In this document: one piece after another, positions 45,541 through 55,370 of the stretch | Layout: each line of letters begins with the position of its first letter | How positions within the stretch are numbered: the first letter of the stretch is position 1 | Assembly (NCBI RefSeq): GCF_030272615.1 | Contig: NC_081413.1 | Span: 184,867,451-184,931,450 of the forward strand | Length of the DNA: 64,000 nucleotides | From: Cryptomeria japonica | Taxonomy: Eukaryota > Streptophyta > Pinopsida > Cupressales > Cupressaceae | Direction: 5' to 3' | Notes under the pieces: model-generated | What the model was told of the DNA's origin: nothing | Seen by the model: the letters and a program-made list of their open reading frames with translations, nothing else | Databases searched by the model: none | Program-made: the position numbers and the translations under genes

Positions 45541-45688
45541 ACCAGATCCTACTGGATCAAATCCAACTAGAAACCAAACATCCTACCGGGACTAGAAGGG
45601 TGTCGGTAAAGCATCCCAAAGAGCTAGTGTTGACATCAATGACAAAACATCAATGCAAAACATAATCAATTCCTTCAAATGGCTAACA
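45541..45688 (-). repeat. LTR-B, 5' LTR of Copia B#2, outer segment
   Basis: It resumes LTR-B after A#2 and ends ATGGCTAACA at 45688, where F gag sequence begins. Confidence 0.88.
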
Positions 45689-46650
45689 AATGCAACTTTT
45701 TATGAACATTGGCATGAGGAGAAAGAAGAAAAACAAGGAATACAGTCAAATCTTGAAATGGCAATGTCTCTTAGAGATATCCTCATGAAAAGAAATGGAG
45801 ATCTTACTAAGGAACTTGTTGAGGCTAATGAGAAGCTTGATAAATTCAACAAGAGTTCATCTATACTTGATGAACAAATGCAATCTCAAAGGATGAATGG
45901 TGATACAACTGGTCTAGGATACTCTACATTTGAGAAAGGTGAACCTTTTGGTACAAAGAACAACATGCATGAAGATAAAACAACTCCTAAAGTTTAGAAA
46001 CCTACCAGTAAGAAATATTACAAACCTATTTATTTTAACTGTCATAAACTAGGACACACTCCAAATATATGCAGAAGCAAATTTGATATTAATACTAGTT
46101 ATAGACCTAATGCAAGATATGTGCTTAGAAATTTTTAAGGTTATTGTTATACATACAACATGTATGGGCATCAATCTATTGAATGCAGGTATGGAGATAA
46201 TTATCCAACACCTCATATGAATCCAAGATCTGTTTGTGAGTGGAGAAGGAATTCAGAGGAACACAAATTGGCAAATACCCTATATTAACCGGTCTAGTCC
46301 TTATGAGATGGAGAAGAGAGTCAATATGATTTGCTCAATATGTAACAATTGTGGATATGTGGCAATGAACTACAAAAGAAGAACATGTAGAGGCAATGCA
46401 GGACCTTGGAGAGCATATGGAATGACATGTTATCATTATAGCAAACCAGGACACATTGCCAAGTTTTGTAGAACGCAGAAGAACCAATAGGTGAATCATC
46501 TTGTAGACCGGAAAGGAAAGAAGAAAGTTGATATTGAAGAAACTAGAGCTGAGATGAATAGAACCTCGAAGAAGAAGAGTGATGAAAAACCATATAAGGA
46601 ATTAGGTTCTCTACCTAATGTGGAGAATCCATCACCAACAAACTAAGTTA
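45689..46650 (+). pseudogene. Copia F gag, C-terminal part with zinc-knuckle array
   Basis: It resumes as NATFYEHWHEEKEEKQGIQS, a charged helical region (LTKELVEANEKLDKFN). Up to four CCHC-type knuckles follow: NCHKLGHTPNIC near 46040, CYTYNMYGHQSIEC near 46148, ICSICNNCGYVAMNY near 46330 and CYHYSKPGHIAKFC near 46430. In the second and fourth the second Cys is Tyr. In the third the His is Tyr and the last Cys is missing. TAG/TAA codons lie near 45997 and 46137, and there is a frame change near 46230. The array suggests a nucleic-acid-binding Gag tail; no protease or pol follows. Confidence 0.72.
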
Positions 46651-47127
46651 TTTCTAAAACTTGGGGTGTACATAATGTCAAATCTTGAGATGAACCCCTA
46701 GATAAAGTACTGGAAGTTGAATTTGCATATTCTGATGCAGTTTGATGTTTTGATATGTTTTTGGATGATAACTAGTAAATAACATATAGTTTTGCAACCG
46801 GTAATATGCTTTAGAGTATTTTAAGGTGTTTTAGGGTTTTGTCGGTAAATGCATTTATTGTGGTGGATAAAGTGCAAATAAAAGGAACATTTTGAATTTC
46901 ATTTGTCATATTGTGATCTTGAGTGCATTTGGCAAGCAAGAAAAGAATAGAAAATTTTGTTCTAGAAACATTCAAACCATTTATCAGCAATATGAATCAA
47001 TCAGAGTAAAGTTTGAATCAGTGATTGAGTATTGAAAGTTTTTTACGGTTGCAAACCCTAGTACCAAAGTAGAAAAGGTATTTATCTAAGAAATCCTATT
47101 CTTTGCTTAGTGATTTGTATATTTTAA
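46651..47127 (+). other. non-coding spacer before the unrecognised ORF
   Basis: AT-rich sequence without protein similarity that I can see. It may contain the boundary between Copia F and whatever carries the next ORF, perhaps near 46735, but I cannot place it. There are no clear LTR ends. Confidence 0.4.
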
Positions 47128-48648
47128 ATGGATACACCTCACCTTGTCAATGTGACCAAGAGGGAAAGACCAGAATTTAAAAGACACGCATATAAGTCTA
47201 AGGAAACAGACCCTGTCGGTGCCCTATCTGGTGTACCGAACGGAGTTTTACATCTAAAATATGTAAGATCCTTTTACGATTCTAAAATTGAGGACATGGG
47301 TGTGATTGTTATTTTTAATTAGTACAAATCTTTATGTGATGAGAAAGAGATACTAAAAGAATAGTTTAGAAGCGTCGTTGACAAAGGGTTTCATCATGCA
47401 ATCAATTTCATTGATGACTTTGATAATGATTTAGTGAGATTTGTTTTAAGTTGGATTCATGATCAATTCATGTGGCTGGATAGACCTCATAAGATAACAA
47501 AGGAAGCAATCCGTGTAGTAACTGGTAAAGTGCCATTGTTGAGGTCACTACCTAAAAATGATGTTGAGAAGGTATCAGGATCTAGATGGGATGGAAGAGC
47601 TATGACTGTGAATAATATTAATGATCCCGCAGTTAAATTTGCATCAATGGTAATTGGTTATAGAATCTACTATTCAAGCAGAATGAATAGTATACTGACA
47701 ACAACAATACACACTGCATACCGAATGATAAAGGAGAATATGGACTATGATCTTGCAGAAGCATTAAGGAGTCAATTAATGGAAAATCTGGAAGTTGTGA
47801 AGGACAAGAAGCTGAGATTTAAATTCGGACAACTAATTTTGGGATTGTTTTTCTATTTTCAAAACTTTTTCCCCGATATTGGATATGTTTAGTGGATAAC
47901 CGGTTTACCAATCCTACTACAAATGAAGAACAGTATTGGGGTGGTGAAAGACAAGTTTGATGATGTATCATGAGGTTATTTCAAGAAATTTCAAAAGAAA
48001 ATTCATGCTAGGGAACACATACCGACAGAAGTAGTCAATTAGTATGAGGATTCCATCTATTTTATGGTAGACATAGATAAATGCATGATGGAGGCTATGA
48101 TTCCCAGGACCACATGGGTAATGCCCATGGGATATGAAATAGATAAAGATCTACTCATTTCTTATGCTGATAATTTGCTAGATCAATCAATCGATACCAT
48201 CGCTGAAAGGTTTGGAACCTATAAGGAGAAACTACTTCAAGTACACTGTGAATTGTAGTGACTGGTAATAGAAAAAAAAGTGAGGAAAGAGGTGGAGGCC
48301 TTTTCTAAACATGACAGATTCACTAAGGAACAAATAGTAGTAGCAAGAGCCAAGCATGAGGCCGAACAAGGTGAAACTTCTAGTGTACCAACCGATACCT
48401 CCACTAGTAAGACAAGAGCAACCAAAGCAATTGAATCAGAAGAAGATAAGAGAGCACTAAGGGAAAGTTCTAAGAAGCAGAAGACTACTAGTAAAGGTAA
48501 AGCATCTAAGAAACTATTGACACTTGAAGAATCTTTCCTTAGGATGGCCAAAATAATAAATAATTATGGAGTATATAAGGGATTAAACATATTGTTTACT
48601 CATTTGTCTGAAAGACAACAAAGAGAAATTGAAATTGAAAAAGAAACT
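47128..48648 (+). pseudogene. unrecognised ~507-codon ORF, decayed by stops only
   Basis: A single frame runs from ATG 47128 (MDTPHLVNVTKRERPEFKRH) to about 48648. It contains seven stops, at codons 65, 79, 255, 282, 305, 377 and 378 (five TAG, two TGA), and no frameshift. The middle is protein-like and mostly helical: FVLSWIHDQFMWLDRPHK, SGSRWDGRAMTVNNINDPAV, FASMVIGYRIYYSSRMNSI, FGQLILGLFFYFQNFFPDIG, EAMIPRTTWVMPMGYEID. The tail is charged with Ser/Thr and an NLS-like KKQKTTSKGKASKK. It has no RT, integrase, protease or zinc-knuckle motif. It follows Copia F gag on the same strand and ends where GC-richer sequence begins. It could be a retrotransposon accessory ORF or a captured host coding sequence; I do not know its function. 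Confidence 0.6.
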
Positions 48649-48650
48649 GT

Positions 48651-49473
48651 CTGTCATACGGAGCACGTGCCTCTATCACTGGGTGCTCCCTCTGTCCTCC
48701 TTATCCCTGCCATGTCTCGCAGATGATGTACCTGGTCCTGGTCCTGGTTGCGGTGGTCTCATCGGTCCACTCCCTCCTATGCTGCTCAATGACCTCCGAG
48801 AGCATGACCTACTCTCTGTCCTCGATCGTGCCCGATATGAAGGTGCTCTCCGCTCCGATGGAACTGCACCCTCATATAGTGTCCTCCAGTACAGTCTCTC
48901 CTCGCCAATCCCAGTCCAGCTAATGTGTCTCTCTCTATGCTCCTGAGTCTATGTCGTAGCATGAAACAGTCCGGTCGATTCTCCTGTGCGATCAATGGAT
49001 ATTGTCGACTCTGCATCACAATCGGGGCATCATTTTGTCAGTTTTAGGGTTTGTTCCTACAGGTTGCATGTCTTCATTTTCATGATCAAATCAGGGTGTT
49101 TTTCATCCACATTACCCTATCCTACCCTCCCCCCCCCCTGTCAGGTCATTTGCATGCACTTTCACCTCAAAACTAGGGTTTTTATGACAACTTGCGCCTG
49201 TGTTGTAGAAACTTGCGCCTGTGTTAGATGAATTGCGCTTGTGTATTCATACACAAGCGCAGAACATAATACACAAGTGCAGGTTTAGATGACACAAGCG
49301 CAGATGTCCATTTTGGTGCCTCCTGTGGGTCCCGCAATGTCCCGTAAGCCATCAAAATTCATGAAATCAAAAACATGGGTTTTCGAGATACATACCGCTG
49401 CTCCTGCATCCTCCGGTCGTCTGAATGTGCGTACACGTTCTCCAAGGTGATCCGCCGTTGGAATGTTCGCCAT
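48651..49473 (-). pseudogene. antisense ORF, possibly two exons, unrecognised
   Basis: On the minus strand an ATG at 49473 opens MANIPTADHLGERVRTFRRP. After codon 26 comes GTATGT, a good donor site. A TGATGCAG acceptor near 49014 would join, in the same phase, SRQYPLIAQENRPDCFMLRH and a further Arg/Gly/His-rich stretch to a stop at 48786. Base composition is GC-richer than its surroundings. It lies just upstream of a plus-oriented polypurine tract and LTR (49823 onward), so it would be antisense to that element. Tat-lineage Gypsy elements are known to carry extra antisense ORFs there. The intron is inferred from splice consensus only. Confidence 0.45.
49234..49261. repeat. perfect 12-bp inverted repeat with 4-nt loop
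   Basis: TGCGCTTGTGTA, loop TTCA, TACACAAGCGCA. Further near-copies of the arm flank it: ACTTGCGCCTGTGTT at about 49191 and 49211, and ACACAAGCGCAG near 49291. So there is a small cluster of the word in both orientations between 49191 and 49305. Confidence 0.9.
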
Positions 49474-49822
49474 CTGTCTGCAAGTGTCCTTGTCTAGAGC
49501 AACAAATCCTCCTCTTTCGCTACTGCAAATGAGTCATTTTCACCCTCTTGGTCCCATTTATAGCTCTTTGTCATTGCATAGATGGACGTGCGTCCTCTCC
49601 ATCTTATGTTGGTCGCGGTCTTGTGCACATTAAATTGTTTGTCCTTCATGCATCCGATCTCCGATTGTCAGTCCGTTCGATCCTGTCATTTTTATCGATC
49701 AATTGGCCTCTTTTCCGCATGTTTTCGGCCAATTCCTCGAGGGGGCATGCATATGTCATTGTTATTATCTGGGGCATTTTCATTATTGTTCTTTGAAACA
49801 ACGCTCAGAATCGCATTGTCTC

Positions 49823-49836
49823 AAAGAGGGGCAAAA
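49823..49836 (+). promoter_or_regulatory. polypurine tract before LTR G
   Basis: AAAGAGGGGCAAAA directly precedes TGTAGACACC, supporting a 3' LTR in plus orientation. Confidence 0.65.
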
Positions 49837-51500
49837 TGTAGACACCCAAAAATGGTCAACGCTTGTGAGGTCACACTTTAACATTTGCGCATTGCCTCAT
49901 TTTAGGTTTTTGCGTCGCATTAACATTTCTCCTATGTCACGCACTTGATTTTTATCATTTGCGAACATTGAGTGATTCTTCTACATTCTTCAATCATCTC
50001 GTCTTCGAATTTGGTCTTGTCGACAACATTATCCAGTCATGATGTTGATCAATTTTATCCTGTCGCATCAATGTGCGTATTCATTTGTCATCATTTTGGA
50101 CATCGTCAATCCTAATTAGGGTTGTGTCCTCCTGTCAATCTTATCAATTTTATCATCAATCTCATCATTTTGGACATCGTCAATCCTAATTAGGGTTTTG
50201 TCCTCTTATCGATCCTGTCAATCTTACGATCAATTTGTCATCGATCGTTGTCCTCTTATCAATCTTGTCGATTTATCATCAATCCTTTAATCTTGTCGTT
50301 TTACGATCGATTTGTCATCGATCGTTGTCATGTTCGATCTTGTCATCTTGCAATTCATTTTGTTGTCGATTCTTGTCCTTTTGTCAATCTTGTCATTTTG
50401 CGACCGATTTGTCATCATTTCACTATCAATCATTATCTGTCTCAATTGTGTCAATTTGGATCAAATCATGTCAATTGGCGTATTTCTCAATCAAATCATT
50501 TATCGCATTGGTCATTTATCAAAATCAAGTCATGACATTAATTATCTTTAATCAAGACCTAATTGTCATTTTCGCATTTCTAATTCATCTTCTAGGGTTT
50601 TATGATTTAGTCATTTAACCTAATTCGCCATTTCTTCCTCTAGGATTACTAAATTACTTGTTAATCCTAAGTCTTCTTATTACAATTAAATCTTTATTTA
50701 ATTGGCTAATTATTCTTCTTTGTGAATTGATTAATAAATGAAAAATTATTAATTAATTCACTAATTCCTAAATCCTATTTTTCATCAATTTCTAATTCCA
50801 ATTTCCTAATTGGTCATCAATTTCAATTTCCTAATTTTTCAAATTTCTAATTCCTTTTCCCTCCTAATTCATCTCCTAATTCCATGGGAATGGCATGTCA
50901 ATTTGTCATGAAATTGTCATAATTGATAATCAATCAATTTTGACATAGAATGTGTCATAATTTGTCATCAAATTGTCAATCAATCAAATTGTGCATGGAA
51001 AGTGCATAATTTGTCATAATTTGTCATATTGATTTGCAATTTCCATTTGAATTGCATCATGCCAATTTTGTGATTTCTCCAATTTCTCTATAAATTGGAT
51101 AATTTTTCTTCAATCATCCCCTTCAATTACTTCTTGAAATCCGAATTGCTGTCAAACTATCAAATTTTAGTTCTAGTACTCTTGAGCCTTTTTGCTTTCA
51201 ATTGTGTGAGCACTTGTAGGTGAGATCCACAAAACTATTGAAGAGGAAAGAACAACAATGGAGCCGCATGGAAGGAGTATTCAATCTTGAATCTGGTTTG
51301 CATAATGTTTTCTTTTGAATGCTTCATTTTCATACCTCTATTGAATGTGCATTGTGATTAGGTTCATTGCAATGAGTATTTCTTTGATTGAGCTATCATG
51401 TTTAATGTTTTGATTGATCTACTTATCTTGTAATGATTCCTAATTTCTATGCTACAGATACCAATTCTAATCTTGATTGATCATGAACCAGATGAAGAAA
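49837..51500 (+). repeat. LTR G (Gypsy-like 3' LTR); right edge approximate
   Basis: It begins TGTAGACACCCAAAAATGG, resembling solo LTR E (TGTATACACCTAAAAATGG). TATAAAT lies at 51089-51095. Towards the end a CTTGTAATGAT...ACAG stretch near 51430-51465 parallels the last 80 bp of E. The right end cannot be fixed; a CA at about 51480-51490 is plausible. The whole stretch has short quasi-repeats and no protein. Confidence 0.6.
50090..50460 (+). repeat. quasi-tandem TCATCGATCGTTGTC-type repeats in LTR G
   Basis: Words such as GATTTGTCATCGATCGTTGT and CAATCTTGTC recur at uneven 50-80 bp spacing. A longer block, CATTTTGGACATCGTCAATC and onward, is duplicated at about 50091 and 50168. Confidence 0.75.
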
Positions 51501-53589
51501 GACGTATTTAGTTTATTTTGAAGTGATAAAACTGAACAGATTGATTGAAAATGATATCGATCCCTAACTTGATTGAACTAGGACCAATGAAGAGAAAATT
51601 AAGATACTGAAATTGAACTTGATGGATCAAGAAGCAGATCTTACTGATCTAGAACTTGATTGAACTAGACACAGTGAGCGAAGATAAAACTGATCTTGAA
51701 CTTGATGGATCAAGACACGATGAGCAAAGATAAACTGTCTATCTTGATTTGATGTGGTGAAACTAAACACTTGATTAGATTAAGCATGCAATCAAAGATA
51801 CTCTTTAAACCCTTGATTTAGTTTAAATGAATAATCAACTTGATGAAAAGCGATGAAACTGATTAACGTTAAGAATATAATTTAGATGAAGACAATATCA
51901 ACTTGATTTGATGTGATGAAACTGATATGCCCCTAGGGATTGATTTGATTCAAATGATTGAGAAATGTCAATTTGATATGAAGCGATGAAGTTGAGATGC
52001 CCCTAGCGATAAGGTCTTGTTTGATGTTCGGTAAAGACTACCTGCTCGACTTGTAATGAAGATTTTGAAAGTAATTCTTGACTTTGAGGATGTGATCACT
52101 AATGATGATGATGTCATGAGTATAACCCTTGGGAGCGAAATTGAAAGATCAGCAGGTTGCACAATGATTTCAAGCAATTTGATAAAAAGATTAAGTGATT
52201 AATGATTTGAGTGCAAAGAATGATTCAGAGGGCCATTTGAAGATTTAGCGTTGATTGATGAGAAATTGAGCATAAATTGAAGAAAAAATGAGCATTTGAT
52301 GAAAGCGCTAAGTGGTCATAGTTGTGCAAAATTGACTAGGAAGATGATCTTGGATTTTGATTTTGATCCCAAAAATGGAATCAGGATAGTCAAATTAACC
52401 AAGGGTGCAGTTTTCAAACCAATCAGAGAAAGTTGAAAATTAGGGTTTTGACCACTTAGCCATGAAGAGAAGGTTGATTTAAATTCAAGCTCTAGGTGAA
52501 GAAGACCAAAATCATCGTTAGTATGCCAGATTAACCATGCAATGCATGAAACTTAACATGAATGCAACAAATGCAACTCAGACCTAGTCACTAGATATTG
52601 ATTCGCTTTCTTATCATCATTGAGCATTAAATGTAGTAAATAGACATAAGCATCAAGGCACAAAGAGCTAGGATGACTTGAATGTCCTATTCTCTTTGAT
52701 ATAGTATTCAAACATAAGCACCAAGGCAAAAGGAGGCCAAGATGACCTGAATGCTTCTTGCATGCAAACACAACAAACACTTAAAATAGACAAGGAAATA
52801 GTTCTAACCTCACTGAAGCATGCACATAAATGGAGTTGAGGTATGTGAGGCCATTCCATCTTAATGTGAAGGCTCTTATCACAAACACCCAGTTTATAGG
52901 ATGTTTTCAGATCACTGGAATCACATCCACAAGCAAAAAACAAAGAAAAGTATTATGCCCCCAGTTGTTGTACCTCTTAGTCAAGATAGACTTCCTTGAG
53001 TTACTCAGAGGGAATAATGAGTGAAAGCCAATATAAAAGAAAACATACAAAGAAAATGTCAGCATAGCTCAAGAGGTTTGAGCTGTTGTTTTTAGTTGTT
53101 CTTGTTTTGCATGTTTGATAGGGTTCCAGTGATCAAAACTCTGTATAAGGTAGGAGATAGATGACTGATTTAGAGTGAATGATCTAGACTTTACTGACAT
53201 AAGGATGGCTTGGTTGAGCTTCTAAGGGCTTTAAGATTGAAGTACCCTAGGACTATAATGTTGATCGATTGCAAGCCATGAGGGTTCTAAGGAGAACCAA
53301 AGGGGGGTCACAAAAGTGTCTAAATATTATGCGCAAGCAAAAGCAAAGCGGGAAAGCAAGGAATGAAAGCAGGGAATGTCATAGTTACATTGATAGATGG
53401 AGCGCTTGTGAGTACAAGAAGTGCTTGTTTACAAAGTTTTCACCTTCTTGGCAGTGATCTTTTTTTTTTGTCACTGAGCCCCTGTTTGCCAGGTTTTCAC
53501 TACAACAACCATTTTTTCAGGACTTTTTTAATCATTTTTTTAATCTTTTTTTCAGGACTTTTATCTGAATAGAGTAGCCAGAGCTTAAG
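51501..53589 (-). other. non-coding stretch left of Gypsy H, probably its 3' tail
   Basis: About 2.1 kb without protein motifs on either strand. The left third has quasi-repeats (CTTGATGGATCAAGA..., GATATGCCCCTAG / GAGATGCCCCTAG). A run of Ts and TTTTTCAGGAC repeats lies at 53460-53565, just past the integrase end. Being contiguous with Gypsy H integrase it is most simply H's long 3' untranslated region, but no LTR or polypurine tract of H could be identified. Confidence 0.45.
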
Positions 53590-54800
53590 AATGCTTTAGT
53601 TGTAGAATTTCTTCAGATGGATGGTGTTGATGGACTCTCAGATCTGTTCTCCTTATGATGTAGAGAGCTGATAGGCACATGAGCCAAAGTTGGTCATAAC
53701 AATATAGGGACCCAGCCAGTTGGGTTCAAAGTTCCCTTTTTGTTCCCGGTCTTGCTGATTCTTTGGATTTTCTTTTAGCACAAGGTCACCAACTTGAAAT
53801 TATCTATGTCAAACCTTTTTGTTATATCCTCTATACATTCTTTGTCGATAAGATCTTAAGTGATTGAACACCACTTGCTGACACTCATCAAGAAACTTGA
53901 GTTCTTGCAACCTGGATACTCTCTGATCTTCATCAGTGATTAGATTCTGCAAGGAAACTCTCAGAGATGGGATTTCCACTTCTATAGGAATGACTGCTTC
54001 AGCCCCATATACTAAAGCAAAAGGAGTAGCACTAGTGGGAGTTCTGATGCTTGTTCAATAAGCCCATAGTGCAAGATTGATCTACAAATGCTAATCCTTT
54101 CCAGATTTGTTCACTATATGATGCAAGATTCTTAGTAGTGTTTTATTGGATGCTTCATCCTATCCATTACCTTGAGGGTAATTTACAAAGGACCAATGTT
54201 GTTTGATATTGAATTTTTCACATAGCTCAGTTATGTCTTTATTTTTGAACTGCCCCCCATTATCAGTGATGATTGAAGAGGGAATTCCATACTGACATAT
54301 TATATGATTCAAAATGAATATGGGTACTTGTTTCTCAGTTGATTTGATGAGGGGAACTACTTTGACCCACTTTTTGAAGTACTCAGTAGTAGGTAATGAT
54401 GAATTTATGTCCATTTGAAGATGCTGGATAAATCTGACCAACCAATCAAAAGCTCATTGTTGAAACGACTAATGTGTTAGAAAGGGAATGAGTTCCCTTG
54501 CTAGGGAATGTATGAGATTACCATGTAACTGGAATTTTTGGCATGTCTTAGCATATTTCAAAGCATCCTTTTTCATATCAGGCCAATAGCCAGCCCTTAG
54601 TAATTTATGTGCTAATGTTAAGCCATTCAAATGAGATCTAAAAATACCACCATGGACTTCAGACAATGCTTGTTGAGACTCTTCTGATTCTAAATACATA
54701 AGAAAGACACCATATAAACCTTGCCTATATAGATCATTAGCATTGATGACATAATGGGAGGCATTACAGATTAGATTACGTTTTTGACTACGGGTAAAAT
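53590..54800 (-). pseudogene. Gypsy H integrase
   Basis: From right to left: HGGIFRSHLNGLTLAHKLLR and TCQKFQLHG, the HHCC zinc region with its second Cys replaced by Phe. Then VKVVPLIKSTEKQV (core), SSIITDNGGQFKNKD (second Asp), WSFVNYPQGNG with a TAG where Gln precedes the Glu region, and TPTSATPFALVYGAEAVIPI. FQVGDLVLKENPKN and GPYIVMTNFGSCAYQL form the C-terminal module, which ends near 53590. There are multiple stops. No chromodomain is seen, as expected for this lineage. Confidence 0.88.
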
Positions 54801-54858
54801 TTTCTGGGATAGCTTGGTCTCTAAGATAGGAACAAATATGGTTGTATCAAGATGAGTC

Positions 54859-55370
54859 CTATCCAATAATGGTGCTAACCATCTGGGATTCAGGGGAGCC
54901 ATATGCAGGGTAGAAAATCTCTTCCACCAAAAATTCATAGTGGAACTCTAGCTCTTGTAGTTGTGGAATAGATGTCAATGTTGCCATAGCATCTGCTGCT
55001 CTATTTGTTGACCTTGGAATTTTCTCAAATGAGATGAACACAAAGTATTTCTTGAAGTTGTCCACCATTCTTTTATAAGGCATCAACTTTTCATCTCTAG
55101 TATGATATAGGTCATTGATTTGATTGATCACCAACTAAGAGTCACCATATATGTGCATTTCTATGACATTCTATTCAAGTCCCAGCTTAATCCTATTTAC
55201 CAAGGCTTCATATTTAGCAATGTTATTTGTACAAGGAAAGAGTAACTTTTATGCCTTTGGTATGGAGTATTTCTGAGGAGTAATGAAAATAATTCCAGCT
55301 CCCAACCCCTGATGGGTTAAAGATCTATCAAAGAACATCTTCCAGGATCTCTGAGTGAGATACAAAATTG
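54859..55370 (-). pseudogene. Gypsy H second, archaeal-type RNase H
   Basis: WKMFFDRSLTHQGLGAGIIF (first Asp; FDGA in the family, FDRS here), NNIAKYEALVNRIKLGLE (the Glu of A-E-YEAL, one Lys substitution), YGDS-stop-LVINQIND (Asp block), then IPRSTNRAADAMATLTS with the last Asp. This domain between the RT-linked RNase H and integrase is a marker of Tat-lineage Gypsy elements. At least three TAG/TAA codons interrupt it. Confidence 0.85.

Larger units (their letters stand above)
30362..45688 (-). mobile_element. Copia B#2 with nested solo LTR E and Copia A#2
   Basis: This is a minus-strand Ty1/Copia element inserted in F gag. The 5' LTR is 37238-38313 plus 45541-45688, and the interior is 32659-37237. 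The 3' LTR is 30362-31495 plus 32632-32658 and lacks its first ~85 bp. It is the same family as B#1 but keeps RT. All main genes are present and all carry stops or frameshifts. No target duplication could be verified because the left edge is deleted. Confidence 0.9.
12742..46650 (+). mobile_element. Copia F, 5' LTR and gag, split by Gypsy I and Copia B#2
   Basis: It is reconstructed from three segments: 12742-13822 (LTR), 29792-30361 (LTR end, primer site, gag start) and 45689 to about 46650 (gag with zinc knuckles). The LTR runs TGTTGGCAAT to GTTCATCA, about 1.27 kb net. Removing Gypsy I restores the module CCCACTGTGG-TTTTT-CCCATTTGGG. No RT, integrase or 3' LTR of this family is visible in the window, so the element is truncated or rearranged right of about 46700. 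Confidence 0.8.

Noticed and set aside
50235-50618. Three overlapping ORFs of 79-127 codons in LTR G
   Set aside because: All three plus frames are open through a quasi-repetitive region; this is repeat-driven, not coding.
49837-51500. LTR G read as a 5' LTR of a minus-strand element
   Set aside because: The sequence next to its left edge is a purine tract, not a primer-binding site, and the TATA-like box reads plus.
52668-52943. 91-codon minus ORF and neighbours in the Gypsy H tail
   Set aside because: No motif, overlapping alternatives in other frames, and a non-coding context.
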